This document shows positions 1 to 7,937 of a stretch of 17,920 nt of DNA, one piece after another. The stretch lies in NCBI GenBank assembly GCA_024644125.1, contig JAHELQ010000049.1, positions 1-17,920 on the forward strand, read 5' to 3'. The notes beneath the pieces are model-generated. The model worked only from the letters and a program-made list of their open reading frames with translations. It did no database searches and was not told the origin of the DNA. Within the stretch, counting starts at the first letter, position 1. The number at the start of each line of letters is the position of its first letter. The position numbers and the translations under genes are program-made. Origin of the DNA: Candidatus Aminicenantota bacterium. Its GTDB lineage: Bacteria; Acidobacteriota; Aminicenantia; UBA2199.

Positions 1-1427
1 TTATAATAAAGGACATTATCGGTTCCGCTGCGGACAAAAGCCCGCAGCCATCCATCGCCGGTAGTGGAATCGGTCCCATGCAAAAAAGCTTTTGGCCTGC
101 CCTTCATGTGGCCGCCAAGATCCGAATAGTTCCAGGTTCCACTCCAGGCGCCATTGGCGACTGTTTGCCAGGTATGGGCTAGAGGGGTTTGCGCGGCAGC
201 GGTATAATCCCATCCGGCAAATACTTCCATCCTGCCGTCAACATTCTGAACCGCTTCCGGTCCGGTTCGGGTATCGCCATCGAGGCTGCACCAATCAGAA
301 AAGCCACCATTCACTACTGTCTGGTAGCGTTTGTAGATCTTTCCGTCGATGCCCCGGACAAAGAACTCCACCCTACCATCCTGATTTTTGCCGGGAGAAA
401 TCTCATAATAGGTTTCGCCGCCGAAATCTGTATAACTGGACATGTTGCCGTACGCGTCCTCACTAAACATCACCACCTGATTAGCGCTGCCCCGCGCGAA
501 CAATAACAACCTACCATTCGGCTGTTCAATGGCCACAGGGTTTCCACCCACAGCCAACGTGCCGATATAGCTCCAGTTGGTGAATCCCCCGTTCAAAGAG
601 GTCTGGTAAGTCCGGTAAATCCGTCCGGAACTGATATCACGCATAAACACATTTACCAAACCATTACTCTTTTTCAGGGCAAACGGCGCCGGCGTCTTCC
701 AATAAAACGCTGTTCCAGAAACATAATTGCCGGACTGAGGGAACTTCGACAATTGGGAATATGTCATCAATTCCCCGCCATAATAATACATCGGATCATT
801 GACAATATAATACCCGTCTGTGGTTTTTCCGGTAACAGCGATATAATGGGGACAGGTTCCGCTCCAATGCCCCAATGGACTGAATTGCGAGCGCCATTCG
901 GAATCCAGATAACCGAATAACACAACAGGTATGCCATTTCCCAACACTTTGTCCAACGTCGCCTGACTGGAAACTGAAATCGATCCGCCGCCCAATTTTG
1001 AGATCGCTGGGGGACCGTACGTTCCCACATCTGAATAATCGAGATCGCGATTCAACATCGTATAAGGGATCCCCTGTTTGTTAATAGTATAAATTTCATA
1101 ATGTGTCGGGTACAACAGCGCCCGTGCGTGGTCGATCTGTTCTTCGGGATGCAGCCTTGCCGTATTGCCATAGCCAAAATATCCCAGAGCCCTCAAACAC
1201 ATCGCTAACGAAGCGGGTCCGCAATTGGTACTGCTGGAGGGGCCGTAGGGATTGTAGGTGGAATCCACGATCTGCGTCAGATGAATGCTGTCCCCCTCGG
1301 TTTCGGATATGGGAAGTAGTTCTAGAATATTAGCCGCATCATCGCCTGGAGTTATGGAAAAAACATGCAAACTCATTAACAAAATTCCAGGCAAAATAGC
1401 CGGAATCATTTTTTTAATCGGTTTCAT
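1..1427 (-). CDS. Secreted C39-like cysteine peptidase fused to PLL-type lectin beta-propeller repeats (3' end outside window)
   Basis: The frame is open from an ATG at 1427 to the window edge (475 codons, no stop), so the C-terminus is missing. The start follows a good GAGGAGG ribosome site. Residues 1-24 look like a Sec signal peptide. Residues about 50-225 resemble a peptidase C39-like domain: candidate catalytic Cys69 in TNCGPASLA, His194 in CPHYIAVTG and Asp211 in IVNDP. From about residue 255 there are at least five repeats of roughly 46-54 residues of the type 'hydrophobic-F-x-R-x-x-x-G-x-I-Y-x-x-Y-Q-T-x-x-N-G-G-F-x-x-W' (258-290, 307-336, 353-384, 400-439, 461 onwards). These resemble the PLL-like (Photorhabdus lectin) propeller family, which binds sugars. 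Inference: an exported peptidase or amidase targeted to glycans. C39-like domains can also be catalytically silent. Domain calls come from motif reading, not a profile search. Confidence 0.82.
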   Translation of the reverse strand, partial: MKPIKKMIPAILPGILLMSLHVFSITPGDDAANILELLPISETEGDSIHLTQIVDSTYNPYGPSSSTNCGPASLAMCLRALGYFGYGNTARLHPEEQIDHARALLYPTHYEIYTINKQGIPYTMLNRDLDYSDVGTYGPPAISKLGGGSISVSSQATLDKVLGNGIPVVLFGYLDSEWRSQFSPLGHWSGTCPHYIAVTGKTTDGYYIVNDPMYYYGGELMTYSQLSKFPQSGNYVSGTAFYWKTPAPFALKKSNGLVNVFMRDISSGRIYRTYQTSLNGGFTNWSYIGTLAVGGNPVAIEQPNGRLLLFARGSANQVVMFSEDAYGNMSSYTDFGGETYYEISPGKNQDGRVEFFVRGIDGKIYKRYQTVVNGGFSDWCSLDGDTRTGPEAVQNVDGRMEVFAGWDYTAAAQTPLAHTWQTVANGAWSGTWNYSDLGGHMKGRPKAFLHGTDSTTGDGWLRAFVRSGTDNVLYY

Positions 1428-1462
1428 CGCTTGAACCTCCTCAATTTATATCAAAGTAAAAT

Positions 1463-1496
1463 GCCGGATAAACCGGCGTCATAAGCTGTTCAGCTT
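1463..1496 (-). terminator. Two short stacked inverted repeats in the 81-bp gap (weak terminator or attenuator)
   Basis: Read on the minus strand after the DUF2284 stop there is first AAGCTG-AA-CAGCTT (1496-1483), then GCCGG-TTTAT-CCGGC (1477-1463), followed by ATTTTACTTT. The stems are short and the T-run is interrupted, so termination would be weak. The hairpins lie just upstream of the ribosome site of the C39-like gene and could instead affect read-through into it. Confidence 0.25.
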
Positions 1497-1508
1497 TATT
1501 GGCGAAAA

Positions 1509-2048
1509 TCAATCTATCAGTAAAATCGCGTAACGGTCCATCTTTTGGGAGTAATCTCTCAAGACGTCAATGGAATACCCGCAATTACGGACAGTCGCGA
1601 ACACATCGATCCCCAGCGATTCCGGAGATGGGCGGGCGTCTATTTTATTGACACATGCTTCGCGGCTACCGGAACACTCATTGCATAACCGGCACTCATC
1701 CATAATCAGGAGAAAAGCCTTGTGGTTTCCATCTAAAAAGACTTTTTTTTCCAATTCCAGTAATTTTTTATTCTCCTGGCGACTCCACGCGTAGCGTTCT
1801 TTCGGATCGTCAAACCGGATCTCAAAATGAATCAGCACAATAGCCGAATACTCGTTTAAAAATTCGCGGCATTCACCAAGCGATGGAACGCTGGGAGGAC
1901 AGGTACCCTTTTTCCCATAACTGGGACATCCAAACTTGCATTTAAATCGAACCCACTGAGACACGACGATCTGTTCCGGTTTTATCCACCGGAAATCCCC
2001 ATATCCGAACCCTTGAAGTTTTGCCTCGATTTTCATTCGATCTATCAT
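1509..2048 (-). CDS. DUF2284 family cysteine-rich, probable metal-binding protein
   Basis: The 179-residue cytoplasmic protein has no signal peptide. It has two cysteine groups typical of DUF2284. Cys37, 41, 50 and 60 lie around the signature CPSYGKKGTCPPSVPSLGEC, and Cys119, 122, 125, 132 and 156 lie in the C-terminal half (ECRLCNEC). The spacing suggests Fe-S or other metal binding, and the family is found mainly in anaerobes. Its reaction is not known to me. The ATG at 2048 follows AAGGAGG; the Met at residue 5 is a less likely start. It lies 26 bp downstream of the EamA transporter gene on the same strand, so the two are probably co-transcribed. That suggests, but does not show, a link between the transported metabolite and this protein. 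Confidence 0.9.
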   Translation of the reverse strand: MIDRMKIEAKLQGFGYGDFRWIKPEQIVVSQWVRFKCKFGCPSYGKKGTCPPSVPSLGECREFLNEYSAIVLIHFEIRFDDPKERYAWSRQENKKLLELEKKVFLDGNHKAFLLIMDECRLCNECSGSREACVNKIDARPSPESLGIDVFATVRNCGYSIDVLRDYSQKMDRYAILLID

Positions 2049-2074
2049 TATTTTTTATCCTCCTTAGTTTCCAA

Positions 2075-2968
2075 TTAATTGAGAAGAACGAGAATGGAGC
2101 CTCCGGTTGCAAGGGTAGAGGCGATAGCCCGCCGAAGCGTGAATGGTTCCTTGAGAATAAATGTGGCCAGGAGAACGATAAATATCGTATTGGTTTGATT
2201 CAAGATTGCCGCCGAATTCACATCGGTGAATTTGAAAGCAGTCACCCAAAGCGTCATGGCGATGACATTGCCGAGAATTGTGGCGGGTAAAGCGTGGCGC
2301 CAATTTTTGGGACTCATCAGTGAGCCCAACCATTCTTTCCGCATATGGTGGATTAGAATCATAAAGGTCAATACGATCAAAGCCGCCAGCAGGCGTAACT
2401 CCGTCACCCAGAAGACCGAAGTTTTCGTCAACGCGGGCTTCATTTGAACGACTCCCATGGCCATAAAAAACATGGCAGCGGCGCCAGACATTATTCCGAG
2501 AACAATATTTTTTAATTCCAGTTTTTTTTCCGGTCTTTCAAACGTGGCCGCGAGAACGGCGGTAATGATCAGTAGAGCTCCTGTCAATTGTTTGAAATCC
2601 AACGGCTCGGAGAGCAAAAACCAGGAAAGCCCGATTACCATAGGACTGTAAAGACAATCCACAATGGCTGTCAAACCGGCTCCCAAAAGATTGAGGCATA
2701 AAAAAAACAAACAATCGGCAATGGATATTCCGATGATCCCACTTAGCGAAACCATAATCCAATCATTTGAGGTGACTTCCGGCGGTATCAAGGGGACGCC
2801 GGTAAACCACATGAGCGGCAATAGCAGAATGAAGGCGATGATGGTTTTATAAAAAGTCAGGGGAACCGGCCGCATGACATCGCCGGCGCGCTTGAACAAA
2901 ATAACTGCAAAGGCCCACAATAAAGCCGAGAACAGAGCTAAAGATTTTCCTATCCAGGTTCCGATCAC
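2075..2968 (-). CDS. EamA/DMT superfamily transporter, 10 transmembrane segments
   Basis: The 297-residue protein is almost entirely hydrophobic helices, arranged as two five-helix EamA repeats (about 6-141 and 154-296). The family motif AxxxFxxEP appears twice in variant form (SWFLLSEPL near 105-113 and LATFILKEPF near 270-279). Length and layout are standard for inner-membrane drug/metabolite exporters and amino-acid or nucleotide-sugar exchangers; the substrate cannot be read from the sequence. The start is GTG at 2968, with AAGGA about 10 bases upstream. It is the first gene of a probable two-gene unit with the DUF2284 gene, with a candidate promoter at 3043-3071. Confidence 0.93.
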   Translation of the reverse strand: MIGTWIGKSLALFSALLWAFAVILFKRAGDVMRPVPLTFYKTIIAFILLLPLMWFTGVPLIPPEVTSNDWIMVSLSGIIGISIADCLFFLCLNLLGAGLTAIVDCLYSPMVIGLSWFLLSEPLDFKQLTGALLIITAVLAATFERPEKKLELKNIVLGIMSGAAAMFFMAMGVVQMKPALTKTSVFWVTELRLLAALIVLTFMILIHHMRKEWLGSLMSPKNWRHALPATILGNVIAMTLWVTAFKFTDVNSAAILNQTNTIFIVLLATFILKEPFTLRRAIASTLATGGSILVLLN

Positions 2969-3042
2969 GCTATTTTTCCTTCACTACAGTATTGGTCTAT
3001 CAAAAGAAAAAAAGATTGGGAAAAGAACGACTTTACTCCCCT

Positions 3043-3071
3043 ATTCTAACTGAAAAAAATTCCCGGCGCAA
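3043..3071 (-). promoter_or_regulatory. Candidate sigma70-type promoter for the EamA/DUF2284 unit
   Basis: On the minus strand, TTGCGC (3071-3066) is separated by 17 bases from TAGAAT (3048-3043). This lies 75 bp upstream of the GTG start at 2968. The -35 box is only half consensus, so this is a moderate call. Confidence 0.35.
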
Positions 3072-3105
3072 TAGTTGATGAAATAATTGGATAACCCCCA
3101 AAAAA

Positions 3106-3140
3106 AATAAGGCTGAGAGGTAAAACCCCTCAGCCTTATT
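3106..3140 (-). terminator. Strong rho-independent terminator after the papain-family gene
   Basis: A 9-bp perfect stem AAGGCTGAG / CTCAGCCTT (3109-3117 with 3129-3137) extends with A-T pairs on the outside and with G-C pairs past one mismatch on the inside, around an AAA loop. On the minus strand it is followed by ATTTTTTTT. It begins 33 bp after the stop of the peptidase gene. The flanks are A- and T-rich on both sides, so it may act in both directions. It separates the peptidase gene from the EamA unit. Confidence 0.8.
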
Positions 3141-3172
3141 TATTAAAACACTTTGCCTAGTCTTCTAAGCGC

Positions 3173-4819
3173 TTACTGAACTGGGATGAGTTCCCAATAC
3201 TTGTCATCGGTTCCTGTCCAGGAGAAGTGATAGACATAGCTGGAACCGCTGTTGTAGTCCATGGAATAACCGCTGTAACGGCTCACCAGGCGGGTATAAC
3301 CGCCGCCCAGGTCGATCAACTGCCAATGTTTGTCGGTGTTGCCGTTGTAGGTATACACATAGACATAGCTGCCGGAGCCAACATCGAGGGATACATTGAA
3401 CGCGCGGTTGGTCACTTTGTAGTAACCGGAACCGACATCTTCGATTGCCCAATGTTTGTCCTGGCCGCCGTCATCTGTTTTCAGATAAGCGTAACTGCTG
3501 CCGGAATCGGCATCAACATACAAACCGCTCATTTTGTTGCGCAGTTTGTAATAGCCGGTACCGCCGCCGCCTGATGTGTCGGGATAGGTTACTTTCAAGG
3601 TATAGCCACTGGTGGAACCATTGTAGCCAACTACTTTCACGTAATATTTGCCCACATAGCTCGCGCTGTAGGAGCCGACTTCAGGGTTGCTGGTGGTATA
3701 TCCACGGGCAACGTAATTTGTGGTATCGGTGGATGTATACAGATACCAGTCAAGATCCGCACCGGATTCGTGAGTCACGCTCACAGTGATTGTGCCGGTG
3801 TCGAGGGTGGTGAAATGGAACCAATCCACATCGCTGGAATCCGCGATTTCTGCGTCTGCATAATTGATGGCGGAATCAATGGGACCATAGGCGGCAGAAT
3901 ATGTGTCATTGGGTTCATACGGATCATCTGCCGGCGGAGTGCTGCCGGAAGGAATACCGTAGCAGGCCGCATAACCAATCTGCTGGGAGCCATAAGCGAT
4001 TCTCATGTAACCGCTTTCACCCCAACCGGTGCCCCAGGAGTTTTTCATGATCCAGTATCCACCGGCATCATCCCATCCAACCAGGGCGACAGCGTGGTTC
4101 ACACTTCCAGAAGCGGAGCCATTAAAAACACCGCTGGTATAACTCTGGAAATAAGAATCGACATAAACGGCAACACCGACTACGCCATAAGTGTAAATGG
4201 CGTTTTTAATATCGGTGACGCTGGGTACGCCGCTGGAGGAACCGACATAATACCATGCGGACAGAGGGTAATATTTGGTACAACCAGTCTGGCAGTTCTG
4301 TTTGTAAGCTACATAGGGATAGCAACTTTCTTTGGGCGCGCCGTTGGTCAGTTCGTTAAATACCCACCAACCACCGTTGCAGCTATATCCCTGAGAGTTG
4401 CAATCCAGCAAGAACTGCTCGGATAGATCTTCATTAGCGCCGCCATTGAAGAGGATGGCGCCTTCATAGGAAGCGAGGGTTCCGAAAGCCCAGCAAGATC
4501 CGCAGGATCCCTGGTTTCTGATACCGCTCACTTTCCCCAAGGCTCTCAAGTCATAAGACGCGGGAAGAGTAGCTTCCTGCTGGTAGCCGCCGTCGAACAC
4601 GCCGGTTTCGCGCCAATCTTTCGGTTCTTTCAAGCCGCACAGCTCATCGATTTTTTTATCGGAGACGCTGGTAATTCCAACTTCAAAGGTTTTACCGGTT
4701 CTCTCGATTTCCATTCTCATCTCATCGATTGTAAGCTTCTGCTCGATATCATTGGCGAACAGGCCGATAACCATAATGAGGGAGAGAGCAACGAACAAAC
4801 TTCTCTTAAAAAGTTTCAC
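3173..4819 (-). CDS. Secreted papain-family (C1A) cysteine peptidase with PPC domain and ricin-type beta-trefoil
   Basis: The protein has 548 residues. Residues 1-22 are a signal peptide, and about 23-85 a short propeptide-like region without a clear I29 inhibitor domain. The papain core spans about 86-290: oxyanion Gln103 and catalytic Cys109 in NQGSCGSCWAF, His242 in NHAVALVGWD and Asn260 in IMKNSWGTGWGESGY. Cys106, 140, 147, 166, 176, 180 and 286 can form disulphides. Residues about 299-413 match a bacterial pre-peptidase C-terminal (PPC) domain, with DPYEPNDT at the start and DVDWFHFTT within. A Gly-rich linker leads to residues 423-548, a ricin-like beta-trefoil with three repeats ending DKHW/DKHW/DKYW (Trp457, 499, 542). 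The start is GTG at 4819 with AGGAGG seven bases upstream. Expected location: periplasm, surface or secreted, cleaving proteins while bound to glycans. All catalytic residues are intact. Confidence 0.95.
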   Translation of the reverse strand: MKLFKRSLFVALSLIMVIGLFANDIEQKLTIDEMRMEIERTGKTFEVGITSVSDKKIDELCGLKEPKDWRETGVFDGGYQQEATLPASYDLRALGKVSGIRNQGSCGSCWAFGTLASYEGAILFNGGANEDLSEQFLLDCNSQGYSCNGGWWVFNELTNGAPKESCYPYVAYKQNCQTGCTKYYPLSAWYYVGSSSGVPSVTDIKNAIYTYGVVGVAVYVDSYFQSYTSGVFNGSASGSVNHAVALVGWDDAGGYWIMKNSWGTGWGESGYMRIAYGSQQIGYAACYGIPSGSTPPADDPYEPNDTYSAAYGPIDSAINYADAEIADSSDVDWFHFTTLDTGTITVSVTHESGADLDWYLYTSTDTTNYVARGYTTSNPEVGSYSASYVGKYYVKVVGYNGSTSGYTLKVTYPDTSGGGGTGYYKLRNKMSGLYVDADSGSSYAYLKTDDGGQDKHWAIEDVGSGYYKVTNRAFNVSLDVGSGSYVYVYTYNGNTDKHWQLIDLGGGYTRLVSRYSGYSMDYNSGSSYVYHFSWTGTDDKYWELIPVQ

Positions 4820-4930
4820 TTAGTGACCTCCTAATATGTATATAGTTTTTTGAATTCCAGAGCGAATAAGGACTTTGAAAAAAATCCAGAGAGACAAAAA
4901 AAATGTTATATCGACAAACATTCACTTTTT

Positions 4931-4958
4931 ATTATACCAATGTACAATTAAGAGTAAA
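4931..4958 (-). promoter_or_regulatory. Candidate extended -10 promoter of the papain-family gene
   Basis: On the minus strand, TTTACT (4958-4953), a 16-base spacer and TATAAT (4936-4931), preceded by TGG to give an extended -10 (TGGTATAAT). Transcription would start near 4924, leaving a leader of about 105 bases with no clear hairpin. Confidence 0.55.
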
Positions 4959-5020
4959 TCCATCGAAAGTCGTAAAATATTTATTGTTAGAAGTAGAAAT
5001 TACACCAAAAGTATTATTTC

Positions 5021-6904
5021 CTAATTTAGAATATTAAGTGATTCAAGAATAGCTTTTACTGGAATTCCATTGGAATCGTATTTCCATAACCTGTAATAAT
5101 CGTTTAGCATCATTCCCAATGGCACTGTATATCCCTGGTCATCATCTTCCCTCGACTCAGATAGAAACCGAGCCGGCAGCGTGTCATCTCGCCTCGATAT
5201 TCCCTCTTGTGTATTCATCCAACGTTCCAGGATATGAATTCGCTCCCCTACTTCGATTAGCTCCTTCCGGGACAATGAATATCCGGTCGCCGAATTTGCC
5301 AAATCCCTGAAAAGACCGATATCGATAAACCGTACCGCCAGCGCTGGAAATGTCCTCATCACAAATGAAAGTAATGGTTTCGGAGTGTATTTTACGACAA
5401 ATCCTTCCAACACAAACGCATAAGCGGTAAATTGGCAGATATCGAGAGAATTGATCATCCCGTTCAGCGTCTCGAAAAATTTTACGATAGGAGCTTTCGC
5501 TCTGGTTGAAAGGGGATCTAGAAATCCCATAAACACTTCGGTCACAAAAACGCTGGATTCAAGATGACAGGCTCCCCTATTGGCGACCGCGTAAGACAGA
5601 CCTTGCCCGAACGCCCCCCGTGGATCGTATGCAGCAAATTCCAATCCCTTGACATGCATGGCAAATTCACTTCCCCCATATTTTTGGGACAGCCAACGGG
5701 TACCATTGGCCAATTCGTCACCGAATCCCCTACGGTTGGCTATAGCGAGAAGCGCCTCATCGATACCCTCTGGAGAACCGAATGAGAGCCCGCTCGAAAG
5801 CAAACCTTTTTCCGTCGCTTCCATAGTGTATGACAGCGTGACCGCTACAGATATGGTATCCATACCCAAACGATTGCAGATATCATTCCATCTTATGATC
5901 GATTCGGTATCGAAAATTCCCAGGTTGGGACCGAACAGGGCTGCGGTTTCATATTCCGGGATAGAATGCACACTCCCATCCGGCATGGTTCCTTTGTGGC
6001 CGCAAATGATGGAACAGGGTTTGCAGGGATTTGGTTTGGTGTCGTATTTCACCTTCATAGCCTCACCGGATACCAAACGCACCGATTCATGGCTTCCCCG
6101 CCGGAAGTTCATTACAGGTAACATTTTACCGGAATTGCAATAATCGAAATTCGCCGCGGTTCCGAATTGCCTGTATTTTATTCCGGTGAATTCATTGGCG
6201 TTTATTTTACGGTTGGCGACTTTCCGTACTTTGTCGAACATCTTCCGCTTCGTAGGAACAATCCGATATGTTCCACCGCGGACCAGCAGAGCTTTTAGAT
6301 TTTTGGATCCCATCACTGCCCCCAACCCGCCGCGGCCCAAAAAGCGATGGCCCGATGCGATGTTCGCGTACAATACCCCATTTTCTCCAGCAGGACCGAT
6401 AACAAGGGCGCCATCATGTTTACCGGGAGATAACGCATCCTGGGTGGATTTGGTATCCTGTCCCCATAAAGGGCGGGCGTCCTGAAACGCCACCCCCGAA
6501 GATGAAATGGTGATATAAATGGGTATCTCGGATCGCCCGCGAATGATCAATCCATCATAGCCGGCGGTGCGCAACGCAATGCCGAACGGCCCTCCGCAAG
6601 AAGACGAAGTGATGATATTTGTCAACGGCGATTTGGCGACTGCTGCGAACCGGGCGCTGCAAGGGGCACCGGTGCCGGAAAGCACACCGGTCATAAAAAC
6701 AAGAATATTTTCTTCGCCCAATGGATCGATTCCCGGTTTCAAACGGTCAAACAACAGTTTCAACGCCAAACCTTTCCCGCCTAAATAGAGTTTCCGGTCC
6801 TCTTCAGCGATGAAGAATTCACTGAGACATTTCCCTGTAAGATCGATATCCAGACATCTATTGGAATAACCGGCGATTTCTTCTTCAATGAAGCGTCGTG
6901 ACAT
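5021..6904 (-). CDS. Aldehyde:ferredoxin oxidoreductase family protein (tungstopterin/molybdopterin and 4Fe-4S)
   Basis: From the ATG at 6904 the protein has 627 residues, the usual size of the AOR family. These enzymes oxidise aldehydes to carboxylic acids, or run in reverse, and pass electrons to ferredoxin in the cytoplasm. Seen here: the N-terminal family pattern GYSNRCLDIDLTG and YLGGKGLALKLLFD; GRGGLGAVMGSKNLKAL (residues 190-206), a pterin-domain signature; the 4Fe-4S cysteines Cys294, 297 and 301 (NPCKPCSIICGHKG) with the distant fourth Cys490 in SLDICQF; and DPRGAFGQGLSYAVANRG. No signal peptide. The ATG at 6904 has GGGAG four bases upstream and gives a 20-bp overlap with the preceding propeller gene; an upstream in-frame ATG at 6922 has a poorer ribosome site. 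The overlap implies translational coupling. Substrate and choice of W or Mo cannot be read. No ferredoxin gene is adjacent. Confidence 0.92.
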   Translation of the reverse strand: MSRRFIEEEIAGYSNRCLDIDLTGKCLSEFFIAEEDRKLYLGGKGLALKLLFDRLKPGIDPLGEENILVFMTGVLSGTGAPCSARFAAVAKSPLTNIITSSSCGGPFGIALRTAGYDGLIIRGRSEIPIYITISSSGVAFQDARPLWGQDTKSTQDALSPGKHDGALVIGPAGENGVLYANIASGHRFLGRGGLGAVMGSKNLKALLVRGGTYRIVPTKRKMFDKVRKVANRKINANEFTGIKYRQFGTAANFDYCNSGKMLPVMNFRRGSHESVRLVSGEAMKVKYDTKPNPCKPCSIICGHKGTMPDGSVHSIPEYETAALFGPNLGIFDTESIIRWNDICNRLGMDTISVAVTLSYTMEATEKGLLSSGLSFGSPEGIDEALLAIANRRGFGDELANGTRWLSQKYGGSEFAMHVKGLEFAAYDPRGAFGQGLSYAVANRGACHLESSVFVTEVFMGFLDPLSTRAKAPIVKFFETLNGMINSLDICQFTAYAFVLEGFVVKYTPKPLLSFVMRTFPALAVRFIDIGLFRDLANSATGYSLSRKELIEVGERIHILERWMNTQEGISRRDDTLPARFLSESREDDDQGYTVPLGMMLNDYYRLWKYDSNGIPVKAILESLNILN

Positions 6905-7901
6905 GCAGCTCCCACTGTTCATCCTGGTTTTCCACCACTTGAAATAATTTGCCTTTTTTGAATGCCGCCGGATATGGCACCATTGGTGCGCTATATTGAA
7001 AGGTTACAAAAAACCTGGATTTGAATGACCCGGAGGTGTCGAACAGGAAAAATTCCACTTTTTCGCCTTCCCGACGCCAGGTAATGACATACACGAGATC
7101 ATCGGTCACGAACAACCCGGCCACAGCGGGGAAATAATCGGGGAACTCGGTCCGCTGTTTTATCACATCCAGGTAAGGACGCGCCGTAGGATTGGCTTTG
7201 ACAGCTTCAAAGTATTCCTCTCTAAATGTATCGGTACATTTTACCCGTTCGTATTTATCCACTTGAATCGTGTGTTTTGTCTCGCCTTCGGTGTCAAGGA
7301 CAAAGATGGAAAAATCTTGCTGCGAAGCAATAAAGATTTTATCCCGATCAGTTACAACGCTAAGCGAATCGTGGAACGGCTTGATTTTCCCATTCTGCCC
7401 CTGAACCAATTTTATCTTTGCCAACGTTTTTATCTTATTCAACTCGCCGTCATATAAATCTATTGTCCGGAAGTTTATTCCCTCGTCTAACATTACTCCC
7501 ATCCCGACGAAGTGATCACCCACCGGTTGAAAGGAGAAGGAAAAAATACTTCCCCCTTTTCCCTTGATCATTTTTATAAAATCGCCGTCCTTTGAAAACA
7601 AGGTGACACGGTTGACGCTATTGCATAAAACGAGGTCTTTGTGAAAGCTTACTGTTACTGGCAAATTTATTCTGCCACCAGGAAATTCAGCCGGCCCCTC
7701 TCCCCGTTTCCCGAATTTTTTGATAAATTTCAGATCCTTAAGATTGTATATAAAGATTTCCGCGTCCTGCCCGACATAAAGTCTATCTTCACCAATAGCG
7801 ACTGTTGTCGGCTTCATAATCTCCGATAGAACGCCCGCGACTTCAGCGAAGGAAAATCGACCAATCAGAAAGATCATTGCAATAAAAATCCATATTTTCA
7901 T
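6885..7901 (-). CDS. Exported six-bladed beta-propeller protein (second of a tandem pair)
   Basis: The 338-residue protein has a signal peptide at about 1-19. Repeated strand patterns follow, such as VAIGEDRLYVGQDAEIFIYN, and the motif FGKRGEGPAEF at 63-73. That G-x-G-E-G-P-x-E-F motif is common in six-bladed (NHL/6-bladed, DUF5128-like) propellers of anaerobic and Bacteroidota-type bacteria. No catalytic residues are recognised; a periplasmic binding or scaffold role is likely. It is collinear over its full length with the next gene upstream, with roughly half the residues the same and an identical WELHV near the C-terminus. The ATG at 7901 follows AAGGAG. The gap to the upstream paralogue is 36 bp, and the AOR gene starts inside the last 20 bases of this gene. 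Confidence 0.9.
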   Translation of the reverse strand: MKIWIFIAMIFLIGRFSFAEVAGVLSEIMKPTTVAIGEDRLYVGQDAEIFIYNLKDLKFIKKFGKRGEGPAEFPGGRINLPVTVSFHKDLVLCNSVNRVTLFSKDGDFIKMIKGKGGSIFSFSFQPVGDHFVGMGVMLDEGINFRTIDLYDGELNKIKTLAKIKLVQGQNGKIKPFHDSLSVVTDRDKIFIASQQDFSIFVLDTEGETKHTIQVDKYERVKCTDTFREEYFEAVKANPTARPYLDVIKQRTEFPDYFPAVAGLFVTDDLVYVITWRREGEKVEFFLFDTSGSFKSRFFVTFQYSAPMVPYPAAFKKGKLFQVVENQDEQWELHVTTLH

Positions 7902-7937
7902 GAATCAACTCCTTGCGAAATGTACAAACTATTTTAT

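Noticed and set aside
3227..4426. Long open frames on the plus strand opposite the papain-family gene
   Set aside because: They mirror the codon pattern of the real minus-strand gene, lack ribosome sites, and translate to low-complexity Ile/Gly/Ala-rich sequence with no domain.
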